Shown: positions 24,767-33,474, counted from the stretch's first letter. The stretch is 64,000 nucleotides of DNA from Streptomyces sp. WMMB303 (GCF_029351045.1 NZ_JARKIN010000001.1:1326001-1390000); one strand, 5' to 3'. The notes: generated by a model from the sequence alone, not told the origin. A program made the numbers and translations.

Positions 24767-26610
24767 CGGGCTGGATCGACTTCGCGCGGGAGATGCGCGA
24801 GGAGGGCAGCGTCGTACGGTCGATGGCTGCCACCCTCGCCAACCGCGGGCCGGACGACGAGGCGGTGTGGACCGACGCGGATGCCGCGCTGGGGCACCGC
24901 AGGCTCGCCGTCATCGACGTGGACGACTCCGTCCAGCCGATGACCGCCGAGCACGACGGGCGTACCCTGGCCGTGCTCGTCCACAACGGTGAGATCTACA
25001 ACTACCGCGAGCTGCGCTCCCGGTTGACGGCGCTGGGCCACCGGTTCCGCACGGCCGGGGACACCGAGGTGGTGCTGCGCGCCTATCTGGAGTGGGGTCC
25101 GGAGTGCGTGGAGCGGCTGGACGGCATGTTCGCGTTCGCCGTGTGGGATCCGCGCAGCAGGCAGCTGCTGCTGGCCCGCGACCGGCTGGGGATCAAGCCG
25201 CTGTACTACGCGCGGACCGCGGACGGTCTGCTCTTCGGTTCCGAGCCCAAGGCTCTGCTGGCCCACCCGTCGCTGGAGTGCGTGGTGGACGCGGAGGGGC
25301 TGGCCGAGCTGCTGGCCTACATCGCGACTCCGGGGCACGCCGTCTACCGGGGGATCCGGGAGCTGCCCGCGGGGCACACCGCGGTCCTGAAGCAGGGCGC
25401 CGGCGGTGCGGTGCTGACCGAGTCGCGCTACTGGTCGCTGCCCGACCGTGAGCACCCCGACACGCTGGAGCAGACGGTCGAGACGGTGCGCGGGCTGCTG
25501 CAGGACGCGGTCGGCAGTCATCTGGTCTCGGACGTACCGCTGTGCACCCTGCTGTCGGGCGGGGTGGACTCCAGCGCGCTGGCGGCGTTCGCCGCGGGTG
25601 CCGGCGGCGGGCGGCCGCGCACCTTCGCGGTGGACTTCGAAGGGCACACGGAGCGGTTCCGCAAGGATTTCTGGCACGAGGATCCGGACGCGCCCTACGC
25701 GGCCGAGGTCGCCCGGCACGTGGGCACCGACCACGAACCGGTGGTGCTGCGCACCGCGGACCTGGCCGACCAGGTGGTCGACGCGGCGGCGCTGCGGGCC
25801 CAGGACCTGCCCCGGCCGATCCCGGACATGGACCGCTCGCTGTATCTGCTGCTGCGTGCGGTACGGCAGCGTTCCACGGTGGCGCTGATGGGCGAGGTCG
25901 CCGATGAACTGTTCGGCGGCTACCAGTCCTTCCGCGACCCGACGCTGGTGGACACCGCGAACTTCCCCTGGGTGACGATGGGGCTGCGGGTGGCGCCGCA
26001 CGGGATGAGCACCGGGCTGCTGGACCCCGGCCTGCTGCGCAAGATCGACGTGCCGGGCTACTCGGCGCAGCGCTGGGCGGAGACGGTGGCCGAGGTGCCC
26101 GCGGTGCCGGGCGAGTCGGAGACCGAGCGGGTGATGCGGCGGGTCGGGCACGCGCATCTCACCCGCTGGCTGCCGCTGCTGCTCTCCCGCGACGACCGGC
26201 TGAGCATGGCGGTCGGCCTGGAGCTGCGGGTGCCCTACTGCGACCACCGGCTGGTCGAGTACGTCTACAACATCCCCTGGGCGATGAAGACGGCCGACGG
26301 CCGGGAGAAGAGCGTGCTGCGGTCGGCCGTGGCCGATCTGCTGCCCGAGTCGGTCACCCGGCGCCGCAAGAGTCCCTTCCCGATCACCCAGGACCCGCAC
26401 TACGGGCAGGTGCTGCGGCAGCGTTTCGACGCGGTCGTCGCCGACCCGGCCAGCCCGGTGCGGCCGCTGCTGGACGGCCCCGCCTGCGCGGAGCTGGCCG
26501 CCGAGGACCGGCCGATCGCGGTCGACGGGTGGGGCGAGCGCCGCAACGTCGAGATGGTCCTCCAGCTCGACGCGTGGCTGCGCCACTACCGCGTCCGGCT
26601 GGATCTGTGA
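24754..26610 (+). CDS. AsnB-like glutamine-dependent amidotransferase
   Basis: 618 residues, full class B asparagine synthetase length. The Ntn glutaminase domain starts MCGIAGWID with nucleophile Cys2, then LANRGPDDE, GHRRLAVID and HNGEIYNY. The synthetase domain carries the PP-loop LLSGGVDSSALA (from residue 266). In pentangular polyphenol clusters (lysolipin, xantholipin, fredericamycin) homologues activate a carboxylate with ATP and install ammonia, leading to the lactam or isoquinolone ring. Here it sits between the glycosyltransferase and TenA-like genes, overlapping the former by 13 bp. Amidation of the polyketide carboxyl terminus is inferred from that context. Confidence 0.93.
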   Translation: MCGIAGWIDFAREMREEGSVVRSMAATLANRGPDDEAVWTDADAALGHRRLAVIDVDDSVQPMTAEHDGRTLAVLVHNGEIYNYRELRSRLTALGHRFRTAGDTEVVLRAYLEWGPECVERLDGMFAFAVWDPRSRQLLLARDRLGIKPLYYARTADGLLFGSEPKALLAHPSLECVVDAEGLAELLAYIATPGHAVYRGIRELPAGHTAVLKQGAGGAVLTESRYWSLPDREHPDTLEQTVETVRGLLQDAVGSHLVSDVPLCTLLSGGVDSSALAAFAAGAGGGRPRTFAVDFEGHTERFRKDFWHEDPDAPYAAEVARHVGTDHEPVVLRTADLADQVVDAAALRAQDLPRPIPDMDRSLYLLLRAVRQRSTVALMGEVADELFGGYQSFRDPTLVDTANFPWVTMGLRVAPHGMSTGLLDPGLLRKIDVPGYSAQRWAETVAEVPAVPGESETERVMRRVGHAHLTRWLPLLLSRDDRLSMAVGLELRVPYCDHRLVEYVYNIPWAMKTADGREKSVLRSAVADLLPESVTRRRKSPFPITQDPHYGQVLRQRFDAVVADPASPVRPLLDGPACAELAAEDRPIAVDGWGERRNVEMVLQLDAWLRHYRVRLDL

Positions 26611-26636
26611 GAGCGAACGGAGAGGGGCGAGAATCG

Positions 26637-27305
26637 ATGCTGCTGAGCGATCAGCTCAAGGAGCTGGCCGCGCCGGTGCTGGAGAAGGTGCAGGCCCACC
26701 CGTTCTGGTCGGGGCTGCGGGACGGCTCCCTGCCGGGCGAGTCACTGGCGTACTTCGTGGAACAGGACACCGGGCATCTGCTGCCCGCCTACGCACGGGC
26801 GCTGGCGCGGACGGCGGCCGCCGCCGAGGCGGACGCGCACACCGCGCTGCTGGGCCGCTCGATCACCGGGACGCTGGAGGCGCGGGACCGGCTGCGCCAG
26901 AAGTACGCGGAGTGGGCGGAGGGTGCGGGGCTGCCCGCGGCCGGTTCGCCGCAGGCGAGTCCGGTCACCCACGCGCACTGCGCGTTCTTCAACGCCGCCG
27001 GCGCCGCTTCCTTCACCGCCGGGGTGGGGGCGCTGCTGCCGATGGTGTGGTTCAACTTCCGGGTCTCCGACGACCTGCTGGAGCGGCACACGGCCGGTTC
27101 CCGGTACGCGGAGTGGATCGAGGCGTACCACCCCGGTGCGGGATACGGCTACGCGGTGCGGGCCTTCCTGGGGCTGGCCGACGAGCTGGGCGAGACGTCG
27201 TCGCCGGCCGAACGCGACCGGCTGGTCGAGCACTTCCGCACCGGCATCCGGCACGAGTGGGCGTTCGCCGAGGCCGCCTGGGACCGCCCCGAGTGGCCGG
27301 TGTGA
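26637..27305 (+). CDS. TenA/PqqC-like heme-oxygenase-fold protein
   Basis: 222 residues, all-helical. LAYFVEQDTGHLLPAYARAL and the C-terminal HEWAFAEAAWD match the TenA/thiaminase II fold. The family's catalytic cysteine, normally in LLPCxW, is replaced by Met136 in ALLPMVWFNF, so thiaminase activity is unlikely. Many members of the wider fold are oxidases in natural-product pathways, but the usual diiron ligand pattern is not clear here. ATG 26637 follows GGAGAGGGG. Placed within the tailoring operon, so a biosynthetic role is inferred. Confidence 0.75.
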   Translation: MLLSDQLKELAAPVLEKVQAHPFWSGLRDGSLPGESLAYFVEQDTGHLLPAYARALARTAAAAEADAHTALLGRSITGTLEARDRLRQKYAEWAEGAGLPAAGSPQASPVTHAHCAFFNAAGAASFTAGVGALLPMVWFNFRVSDDLLERHTAGSRYAEWIEAYHPGAGYGYAVRAFLGLADELGETSSPAERDRLVEHFRTGIRHEWAFAEAAWDRPEWPV

Positions 27306-27357
27306 CCGGCCCGCTTCCGTCTCCCCCACCTGATCATCGCAACCCGAAGGGACAACC

Positions 27358-28557
27358 GTGAGCACTCAGACCCCGCCCAGGTATCCGTTCGCCTGGACCC
27401 CGCCCATGCAGGTGCCCGAAGCGCTGCGGCATGTGCACAACAGCTCCGCCATGGAGGTGACGCTGCCGAGCGGGGACGTGGCGACGCTGGTGACCCGCTA
27501 CAAGGATGTGCGCGCCCTGTTCGCCGACAAGCGTCTCTCGCGCAACATCGCGCGCCCCGACTGTGCGCGGATCTCCGCGGACAACGATCTGTTCATGGAC
27601 CCGGAGATCGACCCGGATCCGCCCAAGCACACCCAGGTGCGCTCGCTGGTGACGAAGGCGTTCACCGCCCGCCGGATCGAGGCGCTGCGGCCTTATGTGC
27701 AGCGCGTCGCCGACGAGCTGCTGGACGAGATGGCGGCCGGGCCGCGCCCGGTGGAGCTGAACGAGGCGCTGGCGTTCCCGCTGCCGATCATGGTGATCTG
27801 CAAGCTGCTGGGCGTGCCCGCCGAGGACCGCGACCAGTTCCGCGAGTACGTGGACGGCTTCCTGTCGGTCACCAAGCTGCCGCCCGAGGAGGTCGGGCAG
27901 TGCCGGCAGAACCTGTGGAAATACCTGGGCGACCTGATCGACGCCAAGCGCGAGCAGCCCGGTGACGACCTGGTGAGCGAGCTGATCCGGGTCCGCGACG
28001 AGGAGGACAACCGGCTCAACGACCACGAGCTGCACTTCTGGTGCCAGGGGCTGCTGATCGCCGGCTACGTCACCACGGCCAGCCAGATCGGCACCGGCAC
28101 GGCCGTGCTGCTGCACCACCCGGAGCTGGTGCGGGAGATCCAGGCGGACTGGTCGCTGGTGCCCTCCACGGTGGAGGAGCTGCTGCGCACCCAGATCATG
28201 GGCTCCTCGGTGGGCACCATGCGGTACGCCGTCGAGGACATTCCGCTCTCGGACGGTTCGGTCATCAAGAAGGGCACCAGTGTGCTGCTGTCGGAGGAGG
28301 GGGCCAACATGGACCCCGAGGTCTTCGACAAGCCCTTCGAGCTGGACATCCGCCGCCAGGAGAACCACCACATGACGTTCGGCGCGGGCATCCACTACTG
28401 CGTGGGCGCCGCGCTGGCACGGATGGAGCTCCAGGTGGCCACCGAGTCGCTGCTGCGGCGCTTCCCCGACATCAGACTCGCGGCGCCGGCCGAGGAGCTG
28501 CCGCGGGCGCTGGGCGGGTTCATGGAGGGCTTCACCGAGATCCCCGTGGAGTGGTGA
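27358..28557 (+). CDS. Cytochrome P450
   Basis: 399 residues, soluble bacterial class I P450. Heme loop FGAGIHYCVG (Cys348), K-helix STVEELLR, and early PPKHTQVRSLVTKAF. The I-helix reads LIAGYVTTASQIG: Val238 replaces the acidic residue that normally precedes the conserved Thr (AGxE/DTT), while Thr239 and Thr240 remain. This may indicate non-standard oxygen activation or a reaction such as methylenedioxy-bridge formation, ring closure or coupling. A ferredoxin gene follows directly. GTG start at 27358 after GAAGGGACAACC. Confidence 0.93.
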   Translation: MSTQTPPRYPFAWTPPMQVPEALRHVHNSSAMEVTLPSGDVATLVTRYKDVRALFADKRLSRNIARPDCARISADNDLFMDPEIDPDPPKHTQVRSLVTKAFTARRIEALRPYVQRVADELLDEMAAGPRPVELNEALAFPLPIMVICKLLGVPAEDRDQFREYVDGFLSVTKLPPEEVGQCRQNLWKYLGDLIDAKREQPGDDLVSELIRVRDEEDNRLNDHELHFWCQGLLIAGYVTTASQIGTGTAVLLHHPELVREIQADWSLVPSTVEELLRTQIMGSSVGTMRYAVEDIPLSDGSVIKKGTSVLLSEEGANMDPEVFDKPFELDIRRQENHHMTFGAGIHYCVGAALARMELQVATESLLRRFPDIRLAAPAEELPRALGGFMEGFTEIPVEW

Positions 28558-28559
28558 AC

Positions 28560-28757
28560 ATGCTCCGCGTGACCGCGAATCCGGAGACCTGTGCGGTCAG
28601 CAGCCTGTGCGTGTACCGGCTGCCCGGTGTCTTCGACCAGGACGAGGACGGTCTGGTCGTCGTACTGGACGAGACGCCGGAAAGTCCTCTGCACGAGGAG
28701 GTCCGCCGGGCGGCCCGCGGCTGCCCGACGAAGTCCATCCACGTCACCGAGGAGTGA
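28560..28757 (+). CDS. 3Fe-4S ferredoxin, P450 redox partner
   Basis: 65 residues. Cluster ligands appear as CAVSSLC (Cx5C) followed by CP near the C-terminus (ARGCPTKSI), the single 3Fe-4S pattern of Streptomyces P450 ferredoxins. ATG 28560 has GTGGAG 8 nt upstream; an alternative GTG at 28554 overlaps the P450 stop as GTGA. No ferredoxin reductase is in the window. It closes the five-gene plus-strand operon. Confidence 0.92.
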   Translation: MLRVTANPETCAVSSLCVYRLPGVFDQDEDGLVVVLDETPESPLHEEVRRAARGCPTKSIHVTEE

Positions 28758-28787
28758 CCCCGGACCGGTCCCGGTGCCCGCCTCCCC

Positions 28788-28836
28788 GCGCGCACCGGGA
28801 CCGGCCGCTCCGCGGCGGGCCGGTCCCGGTGCGCGC
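28788..28836. terminator. Strong bidirectional hairpin between ferredoxin and ygiC-like gene
   Basis: Perfect 19-bp arms at 28788-28806 and 28818-28836 with an 11-nt loop, in the gap between convergent genes. A third copy of the CCGGTCCCGGTGC arm lies just upstream (about 28765-28777), allowing alternative pairing. Confidence 0.8.
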
Positions 28837-28841
28837 CGCGG

Positions 28842-30029
28842 CTAGCGGATGACGTGCGGCAGGAACCGCGCGTACTCGTCGGTGACGAGGCCCGCGGACT
28901 CGCGGATGCCCAGGCCGGCGGCCTCCCCGTCCACCACCCAGGTGCCCAGCACCGTGCGGTTGCCGTCGAACTCCGGCAGCGGGCACAGCGCCTGGTAGCA
29001 GCACGGCTCGTCGCGCACCGACGGCTCGGTGCCGGGCTCGTGCAGCGTGACGCCCGCGCCCTCGCGGCCCAGCAGCGGCTTGGCCGCCCACCCGGTCGTG
29101 GCGGCCAGCTCCCGGGGCCCGTCCAGATAGGCGGGCAGCAGGTTCGGGTGGCCGGGGAAGAGCTCCCACAGGATCGCCAGCAGCGCCTTGTTGGACAGCA
29201 GCATCTTCCACGCCGGTTCGATCCACAGCGTGCTGCCGGTGCCGCCGCCGTTGTCGAGGGTCTCCAGCACGTGCGGACCGAACCGGTCGGAGGCCAGCCA
29301 CTCCCACGGGTAGAGCTTGAAGCAGGCCCGGACGAACTTCAGCCGCTGGTCGACGAACCGGCCCGAGAGCCGGTCCCAGCCGATCTCCTCCACCGGTATC
29401 GTGACGGTCTCCAGCCCGGCCTGCTCGGCGGTCTCCTGGAGGTAGGCCACCGTCATCAGGTCCTCGCCCAGCTCGTCCCGGGCCGAGTGGGCGAAGTGCA
29501 CGGGCGCGCCCGGCGGCAGCAGGGCGGCCTGCTTGCGCCACACGTCGACCAGCCGCTCGTGCAGCGAGTTCCACTGGTCGGCGCCGGGGAAGCGGTCCTC
29601 CATCCAGAACCACTGCGGGGAGGCCGCCTCCACCAGCGAGGTGGGGGTGTCCGCGTTGTACTCCAGTAGTTTCGCGGGCTCGCCGCGACCGTCGTAGCGG
29701 AGGTCGAACCTGCCGTAGAGGCTGGGCAGTTCGGCACGCCGCCGCCAGCTCTCGGACACCCGGTGCACCAGGGCCGGGTCGGTGATGCCCAGGTCCGCGA
29801 ACCGGTCGGCGGCCACGATGTGCTCCGCGGCCCGCAGGCACATGGCGTGCAACTCCTCGACGACCTCTTCGAGGTCCTCCACCTCGGGCAGGGTGAGGGC
29901 GTAGTAGGCGCTCTCGTCCCAGTAGGGGCGCAGCGAGCCGTCCGGGTACCGGGTCAGCGGGTAGATGCAGCCCTGTTCCTCGACGGTCTCCTGCCAGCCG
30001 GGCCGCGGAGTGCAGGTGTGGCGTTCCAC
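28842..30029 (-). CDS. Glutathionylspermidine synthase-like ATP-grasp ligase (YgiC/YjfC type)
   Basis: 395 residues; C-terminal ATP-grasp amide ligase of the glutathionylspermidine synthetase family. Begins with the family pattern of aromatic and Glu residues (PYWDESAYYALTLPEVEDLE), then LLEYNADTPTSLVEAA, WIEPAWKMLLSNKALLAILW and AAKPLLGREGAGV, the nucleotide and metal loops. No amidase domain. Actinomycetes lack glutathione, so the amine and acid it joins are unknown. It lies directly downstream of a small YgiB-like gene, as in the conserved ygiB-ygiC pair, and sits on the opposite strand to the flanking polyketide operons. Confidence 0.88.
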   Translation of the reverse strand: MERHTCTPRPGWQETVEEQGCIYPLTRYPDGSLRPYWDESAYYALTLPEVEDLEEVVEELHAMCLRAAEHIVAADRFADLGITDPALVHRVSESWRRRAELPSLYGRFDLRYDGRGEPAKLLEYNADTPTSLVEAASPQWFWMEDRFPGADQWNSLHERLVDVWRKQAALLPPGAPVHFAHSARDELGEDLMTVAYLQETAEQAGLETVTIPVEEIGWDRLSGRFVDQRLKFVRACFKLYPWEWLASDRFGPHVLETLDNGGGTGSTLWIEPAWKMLLSNKALLAILWELFPGHPNLLPAYLDGPRELAATTGWAAKPLLGREGAGVTLHEPGTEPSVRDEPCCYQALCPLPEFDGNRTVLGTWVVDGEAAGLGIRESAGLVTDEYARFLPHVIR

Positions 30030-30059
30030 GCGGGCCTTCTCTTTCCGTCCGCGCCCGCC

Positions 30060-30479
30060 TCAGCCGCCGTACCCGCCGCCGTAGCCGTCATCGTCGTCGT
30101 CGCAGCCGAAGCCGGCCCGTTCGACGGCCGCCGCGTGCACGAAGGTGCCGCCCTTGGCGCGGCCCTCGTCCTCCCGGCCGCCGTAGTACCAGACGCTGCC
30201 CGCGCGCTCGGCCTGCTGCCCCGCGGTCCGGGCGGCGGGGAAGGCGGCGGTGTTCGCGCCCTGGGTGCCGCACCGGCTCGGGGGCAGGATGCGGTAGCCG
30301 CGCACGGCGTCGTAGCTGTCGGGGTCCACGCACCGCCGGTCCGGCTCCGAGGAGTATCCGGACAGCGCGACGGCCAGGGCGCCCATGCTGCCGAGCACCA
30401 CGGTCGAGGAGCGCAGCCTGCGCCGCCGTCCCCGGGCGGCTTCCCGGTCGCTGCTGACGGGATTCGGCGTGCTGGTCAT
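30060..30479 (-). CDS. YgiB-like small membrane-anchored protein
   Basis: 139 residues. A basic N-terminus (RGRRRRLRSS) and hydrophobic segment TVVLGSMGALAVALSGYSS form a signal anchor; the rest is a short exported domain with two Cys (RRCVDPDSYDAVRGYRILPP, SRCG), an aromatic VWYYGG and an acidic glycine-rich tail (CDDDDDGYGGGYGG). Arrangement and pairing with the ATP-grasp gene 30 bp downstream match DUF1190/YgiB proteins. Function unknown; perhaps an acceptor or partner of the ligase. Confidence 0.65.
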   Translation of the reverse strand: MTSTPNPVSSDREAARGRRRRLRSSTVVLGSMGALAVALSGYSSEPDRRCVDPDSYDAVRGYRILPPSRCGTQGANTAAFPAARTAGQQAERAGSVWYYGGREDEGRAKGGTFVHAAAVERAGFGCDDDDDGYGGGYGG

Positions 30480-30706
30480 GCGGTCCCCCTGGATGTCTGA
30501 ATGCCCGGATACGGCGGGCGTCGCGATTCGAACTGCAGCGCACACCCTAGTGGGTGCGGTACGGCGCCGCGGCGGGCCCCGCGGAGGGGCCGGGTCCGCG
30601 CGGTTTCCCACGTTTCGCGTGCCCCGGCGGCCCGATGGGCAGGCGAACGGGCCCGGCGGCCTTCCTGGCCGCCGGGCCCGGTGCACGTCCCGCCGCCGCG
30701 GACGGG
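30480..30706. terminator. Intergenic region with strong hairpin ending the monooxygenase gene
   Basis: A perfect 14-bp stem CGGGCCCGGCGGCC (30648-30661) / GGCCGCCGGGCCCG (30667-30680) with 5-nt loop follows the stop of the minus-strand monooxygenase. The rest (30480-30647) would carry the promoter of the ygiB-like gene; no clear hexamers are seen. Confidence 0.6.
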
Positions 30707-32338
30707 TCAGCGGGGCGGGTACAGCTCCCGCACCGCCGTCCGCAAGGCCGCGGCCGGATCGGCGACGGCGCCCTCGGAGCGCCAGGCGACGAACCCGTCC
30801 GGGCGGACGAGGACGGCGCCGTCGGCCGCGATGCCGTGCTGCTCGGCCACCGCCCGGTCGTCCGCCGCGGTCAGGGTGGCTCCCGGGCCACCCACCCGGT
30901 GCGCGTCGATCCGCACGCCGGTGTCCGCGGACACGGCGGCGGCCGCCGCCACCCACGCCTGGCCGCCCTCCGCGGCCAGCAGCACCGGCGCCCGCCCGTA
31001 CAGGTCCAGGGTGGAGATGTCCTCCCCGGCCCGGTCCAGCTCGATGTGCGGGGCGCGGGTGCCGGGCTCGCCGCGCAGCGCGTGCGGCGGCACCGGCGGG
31101 CCGTCTCCGTACCGGTAGCCGAAGACGGTGGTGCTGTACGCCTCGGCGGGGTCCGGGCCCTCACCTTCGCCGTCGCCGTCCGGGCCGGTGCGCTCCTGCA
31201 TCATCCCGAGTGCCTGCTGGAGGGTCATCCAGGCCACCGGGTGGCGTTCGGTCTGGTAGGTGTCCAGCAGCTCGGGCCCGGACTCGCCGTCCAGGACGGC
31301 GGCCAGCTTCCAGGCCAGGTTGCCGGCGTCCTGGATGCCGAGGCTGGCGCCGAACCCGCCGGTGGGCGGCACCAGATGGGCGGCGTCGCCGACGAGGAAG
31401 ACCCGGCCGCGCCGGTACTCGCGGGCGACCTGCGCGCCGATGATGAAGCTCAGCCACTTGGCGCCGCCCGCCGGGAGCTGCGGAATGATGCGCACGTCCA
31501 GGTCGGGCTGGCCGATGGCGGCGCGGACCAGTTCGACCGCCTGCTCCTCGGTGACCGTCTCCAGTGTCTCGCCCTCGGGCATGGCGGTGGCGAAGATCCA
31601 CCGCTGCTTGCCGTCGTGCGCGAACAGGATGGTGGAGGGCGCGGGTTTGTCGAGGTAGCAGACGCCGACGTCGCGGCCCCGGGCCGCCCGGCTCAGGTCC
31701 GCCTCGAAGAGCACCGAGAGGGTGGTGGCGAACTCGCCGGGGCCGTCCGTCTCGATGCCCAGCTCCTGCCGGACGGGGCTGCGGCTGCCGTCGGCCGCGA
31801 CGAGGTAGCCGGCGCGCACGGTGCGCTCCTCGCCGGTGGCGGTGTCCCGGAGCACGGCGGTGACTCCGCCGTCCTCGCCCTCGCCGGTCTCCTCGAAGGA
31901 CACCAGTTCGGTGCCGAAGGCCAGTTCGGCACCGAGTTCGGCGGCCCGGCCGCGCAGCAGGTGCTCGAGCCGGTCCTGGTCGATGGGGGCCCACTCGCAG
32001 GGGCTGACGCCGCCGGTGGGGTCGGGCTGGTCGGTGGGGCCGCTGAACATCTCGGGCCCGGCGAGGGTCTCGGCCCGGATCATCAGCAGCTTGCTGAAGT
32101 CGGTGGCGAGACTGGCCTCGGACCAGATGGGCCCCTCCAGCCCGACCTGCCGGTAGAGCTCGACGGTCCGCGGGTTGACGCCGCGCGAGCGCGGGTGGCT
32201 CAGCGTGTCGGGGTGGCGCTCGACGACGAGCGAGCGGATGCCGTGCCAGCCGAGGAAGACCGCGGTGGACAGCCCTGTCACCGCCCCTCCGACGATCAGT
32301 ACCGGAACCTGCTGCGGGGCCTGCTGGTTAGCGCTCAT
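30707..32338 (-). CDS. FAD-dependent aromatic monooxygenase A (PgaE/MtmOIV-type)
   Basis: 543 residues, class A flavoprotein hydroxylase. FAD-binding strand VPVLIVGGAVTGLSTAVFLG: the GxGxxG is GGAVTG, with Ala where Gly is usual. DG motif AADGSRSPVRQELGI; second FAD motif GDAAHLVPPTGGFGASLGI. The C-terminal thioredoxin-like domain of polyketide hydroxylases is present (ISTLDLYGRAPVLL to LVRPDGFVAWR). Hydroxylates or Baeyer-Villiger-oxidises a polycyclic phenol. It follows the methyltransferase gene by 31 bp in one minus-strand unit. Paralogue of the enzyme at 33596-35230. Confidence 0.92.
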   Translation of the reverse strand: MSANQQAPQQVPVLIVGGAVTGLSTAVFLGWHGIRSLVVERHPDTLSHPRSRGVNPRTVELYRQVGLEGPIWSEASLATDFSKLLMIRAETLAGPEMFSGPTDQPDPTGGVSPCEWAPIDQDRLEHLLRGRAAELGAELAFGTELVSFEETGEGEDGGVTAVLRDTATGEERTVRAGYLVAADGSRSPVRQELGIETDGPGEFATTLSVLFEADLSRAARGRDVGVCYLDKPAPSTILFAHDGKQRWIFATAMPEGETLETVTEEQAVELVRAAIGQPDLDVRIIPQLPAGGAKWLSFIIGAQVAREYRRGRVFLVGDAAHLVPPTGGFGASLGIQDAGNLAWKLAAVLDGESGPELLDTYQTERHPVAWMTLQQALGMMQERTGPDGDGEGEGPDPAEAYSTTVFGYRYGDGPPVPPHALRGEPGTRAPHIELDRAGEDISTLDLYGRAPVLLAAEGGQAWVAAAAAVSADTGVRIDAHRVGGPGATLTAADDRAVAEQHGIAADGAVLVRPDGFVAWRSEGAVADPAAALRTAVRELYPPR

Positions 32339-32369
32339 GGGTACGGACTCCTCTCTCGGACGGGCCCGC

Positions 32370-33386
32370 TCAGGCGGCCTTGCGGCAGATCACGAGCGTG
32401 TCGTAGTCGCTCAGCGGCAGCACCTCGGTGGAGGCGAACCCGGCACGCTCGGCGTGCGCGACGGCCTCGGAGACCGGGTACTCGGAGCCGCCGTCGGTGA
32501 CCAGCAGCATGTCGAGGCTGATGACCAGGTTCTCGACGTGGTCGGGCTGGTCGTCGAGCATCCGGTCGTAGATCAGCAGCGCGCCCCCGGGGTTGACGGC
32601 GTGGAAGGCCTTGGTGACCAGTTCGCCGCGCTGCTGCTCGTCCCAGTCGTGCAGCACGTGCCCGAGGGTGACGACATCGGCGCTGGGCAGCGGGTCGGTG
32701 AAGAAGCTGCCGCCGTGGAAGGTGACCTTGCCGGTCAGGCCGTAGGAGGCGACGTGCTCCTCGAACAGCGGCTCCATCGGCGGCAGGTCGAAGACGTGCC
32801 CGGCGAGGTGCGGCTGCGCCTTGACGATGATGGAGCACAGGTTGCCGCGTGCGCCGCCGATGTCGAGCACGGAGTTGTGTCCGCTCCAGTCGAACTTGCC
32901 CACCAGTTCGGGGCCGACGACGTGGGTGAGCGCGTCCATCATGCCGACGAACTGCCGCAGGATGTGCGGGTTGCGGGTGACCTCCTCGAAGTCGCTGCCC
33001 GACTGCTGCTCACCGGTGCGCAGCGCCTCGGTCAGCTTGCCCCAGGCGGGGTAGAGGTTGCGGTTGGAGCGCTCCAGGAAGCCGCCCACGTAGCGGTTGC
33101 TGCCGCGCACCAGGTAGGTGCCGGCGCCCTCCGCGTTGCCGAACCTGCCGCCCTCCTCGCGGGTGAGCAGGCCGAGCGCCGCCAGCAGGTTGAGCCAGTC
33201 GCCCAGCCCGCGGCCGTGCAGGCCCAGCTCCTTGCGGATCTCCTCCTCGGTCGCGGGGCCCTTCTGGTCGAGGGTGGTGAACAGACCCAGTTCGACAGCG
33301 GTCAGCAGCGCCTTCGCGTCGCAGAACGCGTTGCTCAGCCGGATGATTCCGGCCGGGGTGCTGACATCCAGGCTGGTGTGCGTCAT
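32370..33386 (-). CDS. SAM-dependent O-methyltransferase 1 (catalytic His present)
   Basis: 338 residues with N-terminal winged-helix dimerisation domain (about 20-100) and Rossmann methyltransferase domain. SAM motif I is SVLDIGGARGN; the acidic strand follows in GHVFDLPPM. The catalytic-base His is kept in TLGHVLHDWDEQQRG. Expected to methylate a phenol or enol oxygen of the polyketide. ATG 33386 is preceded by GGAAGGAG. First gene of a two-gene unit with monooxygenase A; one of three related methyltransferase-fold proteins sharing YPAWGKLTEALRTGE-type segments. Confidence 0.92.
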   Translation of the reverse strand: MTHTSLDVSTPAGIIRLSNAFCDAKALLTAVELGLFTTLDQKGPATEEEIRKELGLHGRGLGDWLNLLAALGLLTREEGGRFGNAEGAGTYLVRGSNRYVGGFLERSNRNLYPAWGKLTEALRTGEQQSGSDFEEVTRNPHILRQFVGMMDALTHVVGPELVGKFDWSGHNSVLDIGGARGNLCSIIVKAQPHLAGHVFDLPPMEPLFEEHVASYGLTGKVTFHGGSFFTDPLPSADVVTLGHVLHDWDEQQRGELVTKAFHAVNPGGALLIYDRMLDDQPDHVENLVISLDMLLVTDGGSEYPVSEAVAHAERAGFASTEVLPLSDYDTLVICRKAA

Positions 33387-33456
33387 GCGCAGGACTCCTT
33401 CCGAAACGGCACATGGCCTGGCGCCAGGGCCGCCCCGGGAGGGTCACACCGCGAAG

Positions 33457-33474
33457 TTGAGCGCCCCTCGAACC
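33457..33474 (+). promoter_or_regulatory. SARP-like heptamer pair in divergent promoter region
   Basis: TTGAGCG (33457-33463), 4-nt CCCC, TCGAACC (33468-33474). Between divergent methyltransferase 1 and monooxygenase B. On the plus strand no good -10 follows at 8 bp. On the minus strand, overlapping heptamers TCGAGGG and TCAACTT are followed 8 bp later by GACCCT, so the site may serve the methyltransferase unit or both. Confidence 0.45.

Noticed and set aside
26637..27305. Calling the TenA-like protein a thiaminase or thiamine-regulatory protein
   Set aside because: The catalytic cysteine is replaced by methionine and no thiamine genes or TPP riboswitch lie nearby.
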